This document shows positions 23,896-33,669 of a DNA stretch of 64,000 bases, in pieces. Source of the DNA: Rutidosis leptorrhynchoides. Taxonomy: Eukaryota > Streptophyta > Magnoliopsida > Asterales > Asteraceae. The stretch spans positions 315,070,501 to 315,134,500 of the forward strand of contig NC_092335.1 of NCBI RefSeq assembly GCF_046630445.1. The letters run 5' to 3'. The notes under the pieces were generated by a model, which was given only the letters and a program-made list of their open reading frames with translations, was not told the origin of the DNA and made no database searches. The translations under genes and the position numbers were made by a program. Each line of letters begins with the position of its first letter. Within the stretch, counting starts at the first letter, position 1.

Positions 23896-24240
23896 ATCAA
23901 ATGATCCGGAATTACAACATTATATCAGTTCTAATGAACTGCGACATACACGTACAATAGCCTTGAAATCAACCACTAGAGAGCTAAACAAACACACACA
24001 ACTACACAAACACCACCAGAACTAAACATACATATACACACACCCGACCCCTAACCCAAACTCCGCATCCAACACGCATCGAGAATCGCACTTCAGCCAC
24101 GTCCACCGGACAACCCAAGAACACTAATCCCGAGGCCTAACTTTCCGAAGCCAAACAAGTCGGCTACGTCGGCAACAACATCGCACCCACCTAAACAAAA
24201 TATATAAATAAGAACAAAATGATGCGGGATTTTAATGTGG
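23786..24240 (-). mobile_element. Possible retroposon 3' tail, minus strand
   Basis: Read on the minus strand, a non-repetitive GT-rich stretch (24240 to about 23895) ends in a TA microsatellite and then a run of A (23786-23801 as T on the plus strand). That order, untranslated tail then simple repeat then poly-A, is what a LINE-type insertion leaves. No reverse-transcriptase frame is present. Copy 1 of the duplication keeps only the part nearest the tail. The call is tentative. Confidence 0.3.
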
Positions 24241-24505
24241 CTATATCTTGTCTCCAATCTTTGAGAAAAGGTTTAGTCCCCGAGACAAAGCATTTTCCCT
24301 TTTTTGTAAAGTTGTGAATTTGTCCTTGCTAGATGCAACACATAAATTTGCGTGTTGCTTTGTGCCTCTTGTGTGTTGCCCTGTAAGTTGTTCGGATCTT
24401 GCTACCTTATATAACTACGACTCAGAAATGAGTTGTAACTTGTTCGGATCTTGCTACCTTATAACTGCGACTCAGATATGAGTTGTACGCAACACCACAA
24501 ATTTG
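24241..24505. repeat. Foldback repeat, left arm (with internal 58-bp direct repeat)
   Basis: The block with 'gactcagatatgagttgtacgc' (near 24470) matches the reverse of 26585-26700 on the far side of the hAT element. Both arms carry GCAACA...CAAATTTG motifs. Within this arm, TTGTTCGGATCTTGCTACCT occurs twice (near 24387 and 24438) as a diverged direct repeat. The two arms suggest an inverted-repeat element split by later insertions. Confidence 0.5.
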
Positions 24506-24532
24506 CTTGTTGGCTATTGGTTGTTGGCGATT

Positions 24533-24605
24533 GGGAGGTTGGGTGGTTGGGTGGTTGGGTGGTTGGTGGTTGGCGGTTGGCGGTTGATGGTTGGGTAGCC
24601 GTTGA
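24533..24605. repeat. GGTTG-rich degenerate repeat
   Basis: Runs of GGTGGTTGG/GGCGGTTGG on the plus strand, strongly G+T skewed, in the loop of the foldback. Confidence 0.8.
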
Positions 24606-25328
24606 TTATCACGTGAAGGTAAAAAGTAAAAGTTTGAAGGTAAAAGCTAAAACATAAAAATAAAATGTAAATGTAAAATGTAAACAATCAACAAGAAAAT
24701 AATAAACAAGCAACGTCCAACAAGCAAATTTGCGTGTTGCCAGGGGCGGATCTATAGCCTAAGCACTGGTACCACGTGCCACCAGTGAGATACGCAAACT
24801 AGTGAAGATTTTTTTGAGCTTTTAACTAGTTATATTATTAGATAGTGTAAATTTTGAGGAGTGACACCACGGCCAGTGGTCTAGTTTTTATTGACATGGA
24901 TTTTTATGTGTTTTTAAGCACTTATATAAAGAAAAAATTGAAAGATGAAGTAGTTGTATGTTTGAGAAAGTTGAGTTGTAGGTAAAGAAAATGGAGGTGA
25001 TGAAAGAGAAACGAAAATGATGAAGGAAATATGTGGATGCCTGGACTCCTCATCTACTTTTTAGTATATGGTCTTATTTACTGGACCCCACTTTGACTAG
25101 TACTTGTATTTAATTAAGAGATTCACATTTTACTTTCTTTTATGTTATACAGTAAAAAGTAATTGTAGTTTATAAAAGCTAGTGAATATTACGGAGATAT
25201 TAACAAAATAAATGATAAATGATCAGTTTTAAGTTTTATATAAAATAAATGATAAATGATGATTTACCCTATAAACTAATTCAATGTGATTAGTTATTAC
25301 GGAGATATTATATATTATATATTATATA

Positions 25329-25849
25329 TCTATATCTAAAAGGCAAAGGCCAAGTGAATAGTCCTATTCCTCTTTTCACTTTTCGCAAACTTAACTCCTC
25401 AACTTTTATTAAAATACAAATCGCACCCCCACTTTATACGTATATTTTTCCCAAAATTTCACAAACTTAACCCCCTAACTTTTATTAAAATACAAATCGA
25501 ACCCCCACTTTACTAACTTTTTTTTTTTTTACTAATATTCAATTTTCACAAACTTAACCCCCTAACTTTTATTAAAATAGAAATCGAACTCCCACTTTAT
25601 ACGTATATTTTTTTCAAATTTCACAAACTTAACCCCCTAACTTTTATTAAAAGACAAATCGAACCCCCACTTTACTAACTTTTTTTTTAAATAAAACCCG
25701 AACGCTAAAAGAAACAACTTTCACAAAAGGAACAACCCTTCAATGTTAGATGTCGAAAAAAATTCTTTTTTACAAAATAGATCAAGACTTTTTTTTTAAC
25801 TCGCATTCAAAACGGAGCCCCCGGCGCGAAGCGAGGGCTCCACAACTAG
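25329..25849 (+). mobile_element. Helitron nested in the hAT (first)
   Basis: Starts A|TCTATATCTA and ends ACAACTAG|T, with the hairpin CCCCGGCGCGAAGCGAGGG about 12 bp before the end. The body is a tandem array of four diverged units of about 80 bp around CACAAACTTAACCCCCTAAC. 521 bp, no coding frame. Confidence 0.8.
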
Positions 25850-25850
25850 T

Positions 25851-26327
25851 ATAACTAATAGACAAAATTAGTTACGAATAGTACTATTTAACATTTTATT
25901 TTTCACACATCCAACCCCCTAACTTTCATTAAAATACAAATCGAACGCCCCATTTTATACCTATATTCTAAAATATTATTTATCTCATCACTAACACTAA
26001 AAATATTGAATAATAACACTCACCACGCTACTACTGTGCTACTTTTTTTTTTGTCTCAAACTATAAAAAAGCAACTTTCATAAAAGGAACAACCCTTCAA
26101 TGCTACCAAAAGATGTCGAAAAATATTCTTTTTTACAAAATAGATCAACTAACTTTTAAAAAAAAAAAAAAAACCCGAACGCTAATAGAAGCAACTTTCA
26201 CAAAGGAACAACCCTTCAATGTTAGATGTCAAAATTTTTTTTTTTTTTACAAAATAGATCAACACTTTTTTTTTTAATTCGCATTCAAAACGGAGCCCCC
26301 GGCGCGAAGCGAGGACTCCACAACTAG
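25851..26327 (+). mobile_element. Helitron nested in the hAT (second, adjacent)
   Basis: It follows the first almost directly and has the same CTAG|T end and a hairpin with one change (GCGAGGACTCC). Its left end (CTAATAGACAAAAT) resembles the start of the intron-5 Helitron at 5592. The two make a head-to-tail pair. Confidence 0.72.
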
Positions 26328-26584
26328 TTAACATGATAAAAAAAAAAAAAAAAATTTGAAGTTACAACTACACCAATGTTTACAAAATAAAATTTGTTGT
26401 GCTCTCAAATTTATAAAATGTACTATAGATATTATAGATTTTAGTAGTTTTTTCGCTCCGGTAGAAAATAAAATTTATGGATCAGCAACTAACCATTGAA
26501 TAGTTGGAAATTTTATTTAACATTTAACTAGTGACACCAGTGACTACAATTCCTAGATCCGCCACTGCGTGTGGCATGTTGCAT

Positions 26585-26700
26585 GTTGCGTTCAACTCAT
26601 TTATGAGTCACGGTTAGAAGTTAATGAGATCGAGCAAGCTTATAAAACAACATGCAAGACGCAGACGCAACATACAAATTTGTGATGTTGCGTCGGCAGG
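26585..26700. repeat. Foldback repeat, right arm
   Basis: Reverse-complement relative of 24380-24500: ATGAGTCACGGTTAGAAGTT matches the reverse of the GACTCAG/TAACTGC block in the left arm. Confidence 0.5.
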
Positions 26701-27553
26701 GGCAAATTCGTACCTTTATAAGAAAAAAATGTTTTTGTAATTATAGAAAAGTGCAATTCACTGTATTCTTGAGTTTTTTTATTGAGGGAAAGGAAGATTT
26801 AAAGGGATAGTGTTCTAAACAACCATTCTTAGAGTTTTTTTAGAAAAGAAAAGAGAGGGGAGGGGTGGGTTTGAGGTGATAGTCCATGGCCTTTTTATTC
26901 ACATTACTATCCGCCCAATTTTGAGAGGATTTGAATAGATAAGATTTCTTTTATGTGTATAATGACTATTTATCCCCTCTAATCCTATTATTTATCTGTA
27001 TTTTATTCCTGTTTTAGAAAAGCATTCAACAAAAAATTTCAGTAGGTGGCATAGTTGCAGTAGGTGGTCAAGAAAATAAAGGCATACGTAATATTTGTTT
27101 TAAAAAATATATATTTTGTGCACTTTGAAAGTACACGATTCATATATATGATATATATATGCTGTACGGAGTAATAATATGATTTATAATACAAGAGTAT
27201 ACAACATGTTTGTATCTTGCTTTGGAGTAAAATTTATATTTATATTTATATTTATATTATAACTATAATACACATAAGTTATTATTATCATTTCTTTTCT
27301 TCTAGTCTCCTTGCTGCTCGAGAATGCACATCAAATATTTTATATTACAATCCTTTCTATCCTTATTCTCTCTTCTCATTTCCATCCCACTCCTTTCCAC
27401 TTAAAAAAAACTCAAGAACACGGCGTTAATTTCCCAATAGGTCACGGAAACCCCTTCTCCCAATGACATTTTTTCTCTTGTATGCTGGGTCTTATTCGTT
27501 GGCCTTTTTATGGCCTATATTTGTACCAATTACAGTTTATTTTCTATATACTG

Positions 27554-27632
<79 letters not shown>

Positions 27633-28267
27633 GGGCTCTACACTACGAGATGCTAAGATTAAAATTTATAGACCAGTGCAATTTTGTTTTTTTTTTTTTC
27701 ATTTCGAAGCTGGCATTAAGCACGGGAATGAGAGCGAAAAGTAAGTTTTATTTTCTGGGATTTCAATATCATTTTTAAAAGTTTAAGTTGTTTCATCATC
27801 ATCAACGGTAGGATTGTGTCTCAAACCAGTTGTACATGTAGCAACATGTCAATGTAACTTAAGATTGCACATAATGAATTTTCTATAAACTCTGTCTCAC
27901 CAGCACATTGAACCAATTTTCGTTTACCAGTGCGACAATATATCTAAAAAGAACACATAAAACTACCATTTACGTCCCTGACCAAGACAATCTATTGTAT
28001 AATATGCAATCGGAGAAAAAAACTAGAGTAATATTTTAGCCATGTAAAAAATATAATATATTAAGGAATGAATTACAATGAAAAGATGCAAAAAGACTAT
28101 TCAGGGAATTACAATTTCCGCCTTGAGAGCATAACCATGTTCTATCTACAACAGGCCCTAATTACCAAATATGTGTATGTTGCATGACACTTACTTTCCC
28201 CAACTAGGTAAAAAGGTGACATGTTTTACTTGTGTGTCGACTGATTTTTGTAAGGGAACGGTCGCGC
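26701..28267. other. Intergenic region left of OEP61
   Basis: No gene is recognised. It contains a (TA)n tract at 27558-27604 followed by a T run to 27632, and other homopolymer-rich stretches. The segment from about 28000 to 28267 should include the OEP61 3' untranslated region and poly-A site (minus strand), but I cannot place the cleavage site. Confidence 0.6.
27558..27632. repeat. (TA)n followed by poly-T
   Basis: About 47 bp of TA then about 28 T residues. Confidence 0.95.
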
Positions 28268-31200
28268 TTACCTGCCGATGTACCCCAACCAATGGAGAAA
28301 CACTGCAAAAACGAGCATACATAATGCCATAATCAACCCCTGCCTCCCCAGGAGCCAATTTTTTGTTCTAACAGCACCTTCACCGGCTCGTTGTATTCTA
28401 TCTGCCCACTTCATCTGCACCAAAAATAAAACCAAATATTAAAAATACCCTTTATAAGTCAAAAAAATCCCTGACCTAATTGGTGCTAACCCCAGGGTCT
28501 TATTGCACGATTGTGAGATCAGACATTGTTGGTTAGCAATACCGTATCATCCACAAGACGGAAAATAGTGCCTAGTACCTAAGCTAGTTTCACAAGTAAC
28601 AAAACAGTGCAGGGTGGTAGGTCAGAATAGATTGACCGCCAAATCTTTTTTGCGCCTATTTCTTAAACTGTATTATAATTAGCATACTACTCCAATCTTC
28701 TAGTTCCAAGTATTTTTTCAACGACAATAGGAAGTTGAACAATTGAACCGTTTGAGGTACGGAGTAATATGTAACTCTTAATGCATTTTCCCTTGCAAGA
28801 AAGAGGGAACATATAAATTGAGCAAGGTTGCAAAAATCGCTACTCGGGGGGTTGAGACTTTTGAGGAAGTAATCGGCAACTCAGAGTAATCTGACTGGAG
28901 TTTATATATACATTTAAGATCTAAAATTCAAAATTATGTGTAAACATACAAGAAAACCATAGTCATAAATATAAACGTTAATATAATTGTCAAGAAACAT
29001 AAACATAATTCTTCATTTGTTCAAAAACTCTAAATATCTAATTTAATTTCATATCATAATGTTAACCAATATTGACTTTGACCGATTTTATCCAAATTTG
29101 ACCAATATTGACTTTGACTGACAAAATCTCTAAGGGGTTATTTCCTTTTTTTCTTTGTATTAAGTGCTGTTTCCATTTGCCTCTATTTCTGAAGCTGAAG
29201 AGGTGTCTGATTCTATGTCTCCTGGAAACGGACCAATTTTCGGATTAAGCAACAGATTAAGTGACAAAGAAACGGCAATTATTCTTACTCAATTAAGAGT
29301 TGTACAAAGATAGATCATTAAATGGAAGGTAACCATTTGCAAGAACATTGGGCTGAAGTAAACATCTCAACTAGTTTCTAAAAGTTCAGTTTAGTTTAGT
29401 TTAGTTGGAGTTTACCAGTCTATCCAGGTTCTCTGGTGTCAAAGACGACATCGCTTGTTGAGCCTTTTCAGCATCCTCCTTCGAGAGTTTAACTCCAAAT
29501 TGCTCACTCATATTTGCCATCATGTCAGGGCTCAAATTTTTCATCATTGATGTCATCATCTGGGGATCATTAATATGTCAAACATGAATTTCAAAATAAT
29601 GCCACTACAATACTTGATATTTGCAAGTTTAATACTCCGTATTAAATATGAAATATGAACATGGCATTGTGAATACTGAGAAAACCCTAAGATGATAATA
29701 CCAAGTAAAGGATTCTTTCGAAACGACTAGATTCGCTTACTGAAACTTTTACACATATAAAACCAACTAAAGGATTAATACTATAAATATAATGAGCTTG
29801 GTACCTCGCGCATGGCTGGATTCTTCAGCTGGCTTCGAATATCAGCACTAGAGCTAGGGAAGCTAGGTTGAGGTGCATTTACTGAACTCAAAAGCCCTTC
29901 GGAATGATCACTCTCACCATTACTTTCATTCCAAACCGAGCTTCTCTGACTTTGTTGACCTACTGAAGTACTATTATTATTAGTCCTATTTGATTGTAGA
30001 CCAGTGGCGTTTAAAGATGATGCCATTTCAAACATCTTTTGGAGCTCTTCTGGTGGCATCTTACTCATCATATCTGTAGCTGATTTAAGCATGTCAGGCG
30101 TCAAATTTGGTACGCCTGACTCATTATTATTCCCATTTAATAATGGGTTCTCTCCTTGAAATGAACTTGCCATCTGAACCATTTTCTGAAATTCTTCGGG
30201 TGGCATCTTGCTAATCATGTCTGAGGCAGTCTTCATCATATCAGGAGACAAACTTTCAAACTGTCCCCCACCCAAAGATGCCATGGTTTTCGGATCAGCT
30301 TGCGACATGAGGTTCTGGAAGGATCTACTCAAAAAGACAAATTAAATTGTCAATAAGTAACTTTTATCATGATTGTGCCAAAATCTGATTGGCTTTAAGA
30401 AACCTAAGTCAAAGTGAATCATACATAATGCAAAAATTACACAGCACCAACATGGTAAGTTGGCAACATATGTATGAAGGATATGAAGATAATCATCATA
30501 TGACCTGACAAGAACTATGGAGTGTTTTTCAGAAACTGTTTCTTGATTAAAAAAATTTAGTAAAGAGTCCACAAGTGAAGAACTAACAACGGCACACCAT
30601 ACATCATCTGAAATTTAGGAACATATGAAAATAAAAAACCTAGAAGTTGTGAGTGGTGAACATAAACCTGATTGATTGCTTGTCACCGTTAAGAACACCA
30701 CTACTATTTTTAGTAACATCCTTATTGTGCTCAGGCGATGCTGATGATGAAGTTTGATCTTTTTCAGATAATGGAGTAGACACATTGTCAGTTATTTCTT
30801 CGATTCTTATGCCTGTCGAAATACATAACAGTCTTTGTAAAAATTAGTAAGATATAAGAACATCAGCTAGTCAATATGAAATTTGACATAAAACAAACAA
30901 CATACCTCCTGGTGCATCCTCATCACCTTGTTCGATTAATGTATCCTTTGCATTCCTGTGCAAGTAGGTTAACAGATAACGGATCAAAAATACATAGTCG
31001 AACAACATTTAGCATTATACATTTGAAATGTTGGCATGTCTATCAGACAAAAAAATAAAATTTGTAAATTTGTGAACTAAAGCCAAATAAAACAATTGTG
31101 ATGACACCATGCATGTAACAGAGTAGTTAACTGTAATAAAAAAATGACGATAAACAATTAAAAGTTTTATACCTTAATACATCTGCAATAGTTTCATCAT

Positions 31201-32948
31201 CGGGAGAAAATTCATGTGCTTTGGACAAGTCAGACATTGCTTTCTAGAAAGTTTGGAAATTCGATTACATAAATTTATATCTTTGGAAAACATTGGCAGT
31301 ATATTCTTTTAGCCTTAACTAAGAGTCAATAAAAAATATAACTCACTTGTAGTTGTCCCAAATTCTTATATGCTTGGCCTCTCCTATATAGAGCTTTGAC
31401 ATTTCTTGCATCAGTTGCCAATACCTGATAAATGCAAGATAAGCGAGCTTGTTTAATCCCATACTAAGAAATTTTAATTCAGTGTCATAATGTCAATGAG
31501 AGAAAATTAAAAAATGTGGACAGATAAAGTAAAAAAAAAAACTTCATTGCTATAAAATCCAAAGCTGATGATCATCTTATAACAATAAGAAACACATATA
31601 CAGAAGAAAAAAAAAAAAAAAATGTACCTCAGTGCCTTCATTTATGCATTCATCGTATTGCGCTGTTTTCAAGTAACATGACATCAAATTAAGAGAGCAT
31701 GCCAAAAGGAGAGTTGCACCTTTAGATGCTGGAACATTTTTCAGATTGTTTTTTGCCTGTATTGCATAAGTGAAAGATATAAAAGGAAGTCATTTTTGTC
31801 AGCTTTGAGAAGAAACTACGATTTAAATCCCAAAAAACAAAGCCATAAGAGTTAAGATTTTTCTAAATATAGCACTTGCCCGCTTATACTTCTCCAAGGC
31901 ATCACTAAACCTTCCTTGACTGTGAAATTCATTCCCCTATCAAAACGGAAATGAAAACTTATTTTCATAACAGCAATTAGGAGAAAGCAACCACTAGATA
32001 GACAATTTCAACAATTTTTCAGGATATATACAAACCAAGCAAAGTATCAGAATCAGAATATATATAATTAACAACACCAATATTCAAATATCACAAAAGT
32101 TAGATTAAACATTACAGATAACCAACACGCTTACATCCTAGTAGTCTAAAGTCAATTTACATGCTCCAATTTTAAAACACTACCTTAGAAACCGAATATC
32201 ATTCATTAGTAACAAAAAAACTTCAATTAAAGTACAAAACAAGTTTATAGAAGCCAGGACACATTAGTTAAACCATGTTTTCATAATGACTTGTACAAAT
32301 ACGTCATACGTGGTGTATATATGTATCATGTATGTCCATATATTGGATTTTGTATATACCACCTCAAACTAAACTAAACGGTTGTAATTCACGACCTCAG
32401 ATTAAGCATCTGAGCTGCATTCAACCTGTTGAATCCTGGCCAAATTACCTGATTTTTAAGCATCTGAGCTGCATTCAATTCATAGATTGGTTGTGCATCT
32501 ACTCGAGACCGCATAGCAGCTAGCTCCTCAGGTGTTGCATTTGCCATCTTTTCACCAATTGCCGCCATCTCATCAGGTCTAGTAGTTTTCAACTGTTCCG
32601 CAGCATGCCTCAAATCCTCAGGTTTCATATGTTTAATGCTATCAGTTGCCATTTTCACTAAATCAGGATTTGACATCATCTGCAATTACATATTACATAT
32701 TATTATAAATTATGTAGATACATCCATTAATCAGTATAATCAGTATCAGAAAATATCTCATTAACACTATTACTTCAAACCTAATTTAAGATATGGCCCT
32801 TTAAAGAATGAATGAATCAATCAAACTAATATATTACTTGCAATTAATCAACCTGTTGTTGAATCCTGGCCAAATCAGCTGGAGACATACGACTCATTTG
32901 CTCTTGAGCAAGTCTCATCATCTCCGGATCCATCATACCAGGAAACAT
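28268..32948 (-). CDS. OEP61: OEP61/TPR7: tail-anchored TPR receptor (11 exons)
   Basis: Minus-strand exons in order: 32948-32853, 32679-32449, 31936-31880, 31756-31628, 31424-31347, 31243-31173, 30955-30906, 30812-30668, 30327-29805, 29559-29416, 28414-28268. They join in frame to 556 residues (Arabidopsis OEP61 is about 554) from an ATG with [10 protein letters not shown] to a TAA after WLGYIGR. Domains: N-terminal Met-rich region (about 1-100), three-repeat TPR clamp (about 103-220: [16 protein letters not shown]..., [28 protein letters not shown]), acidic Ser-rich linker, Met-rich repeats (about 314-385 and 471-495), and a C-terminal hydrophobic anchor (about 534-552). Known role: the clamp binds the EEVD tail of Hsp70 carrying preproteins at the plastid outer envelope or ER (with Sec63). 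Intron 3 uses a GC donor. The gene looks intact. Confidence 0.96.
28822..29135. repeat. MITE-like dispersed repeat in OEP61 intron 10
   Basis: Begins AGCAAGGTTGCAAAAATCGC, the same end as the MITE at 4725-4942 in reverse. The interior (28976-29130) matches 2160-2330. The right end is unclear. It lies inside the last intron (28415-29415) of OEP61. Confidence 0.5.
32390..32448 (-). repeat. Copied exon scraps in OEP61 intron 2
   Basis: Directly beside the exon-2 donor lies a second copy of the last part of exon 2 (AAGCATCTGAGCTGCATTCA, at 32404 and again at 32459). It is joined to a copy of the exon-1 end (GAATCCTGGCCAAAT, at 32431; original at 32871). The two source segments are about 400 bp apart, so this is a patchwork copied from two nearby places. 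Confidence 0.75.
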
Positions 32949-33142
32949 CGTCGAACAAAATAGTAACACGGGTGAAATCGACACAATTGAGTGCGAAATT
33001 GATTTCGATCAGTCGATTATATAGAAGAATCGGATGGTATGATTCAGACGATCAGCGAAATTGGATTCGATTTTATTGAGTTTTAGGGTTTGGTTGGATC
33101 GGTGTTTCAGTGAATTCTGGTAAAAAAAAAAAAAAAAGAGTT

Positions 33143-33150
33143 TGTTTATA
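33143..33150 (-). promoter_or_regulatory. Possible OEP61 TATA box
   Basis: CTATAAAC on the minus strand, about 195 bp upstream of the ATG. A poly-A/T run at 33122-33136 lies just downstream of it. This is a position-based inference. Confidence 0.35.
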
Positions 33151-33669
33151 GAGTTTGAAGCGGCTTACTGATGATATGAAGCGAGTTGAGAATAAATTAA
33201 ACAGATGCAGATTCTTGACCTTTTATTATGTCTTCTTCATTGGGAATTGGACATGTGAAAGTTGTTTTTATGTTTTGTAATGCCAAATTGATGATGGTAA
33301 AGGTGTTACTTGGCAAATCTAATTTCTAAAACCAATTTTAAACGGATAAGTTTCGTTTCTTTCTAATTGTGGTGGTGACGGTCAAAACAACTTAAGGTTA
33401 AATTTGTGAATTTGTGATGCGATAAAATATTATTGATAGTTGCTTATAAAATTTATTAATTAATAATAATATATATGAAGATATGTGGAGAAATTTGATT
33501 GGTTAAAAAAAATATTTGACATCACTTTATTGATCCGTCAACTTTTCGACTGACGTCCAGGGCGTCAAACTTTGACGCCGTTTTAGGGGCGTCAAAGGCG
33601 TCAAACAACTTGCCAACTGGGATGACGGAGGAAACATGACGCTCGGTTAGGATCAGTCTTAAACCAATA
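33151..33669. other. Region between OEP61 and the copia element
   Basis: Upstream flank of OEP61. The part at 33535-33655 is rich in GACG/CGTC motifs (GGCGTCAAA three times within about 50 bp, partly as inverted pairs with TTTGACGCC) and could be the end of a small inverted-repeat element. I could not define its ends. Confidence 0.4.

Larger units (their letters stand above)
14544..23993 (+). repeat. Segmental duplication, copy 2 (contains RHF2A-like gene)
   Basis: Direct repeat of 1-9420. The match ends near 23993, where copy 2 continues through ACACAC-rich sequence while copy 1 enters a TA microsatellite and LTR fragments. The pure TA tract at 23824-23893 is longer than its copy-1 counterpart (9276-9318). 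Confidence 0.95.
24741..26567. mobile_element. Non-autonomous hAT element, 1.83 kb
   Basis: The ends CAGGGGCGGATCTA and, in reverse, CAGTGGCGGATCTA are 13/14 inverted repeats. CGTGTTGC (24733-24740) and CGTGTGGC (26568-26575) are a 7/8 target duplication of hAT size. No transposase frame is seen. The interior is loaded with two Helitrons and AT-rich filler. Confidence 0.82.

Noticed and set aside
27463-27744. 93-residue frame with a hydrophobic start
   Set aside because: It runs through a TA microsatellite and a poly-T tract; composition is an artefact.
29781-30332. 183-residue single-exon gene on the minus strand
   Set aside because: It is exon 9 of OEP61 (29805-30327) extended into introns on both sides.
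32389-32685. 98-residue single-exon gene on the minus strand
   Set aside because: It is exon 2 of OEP61 plus the copied exon scraps in intron 2.
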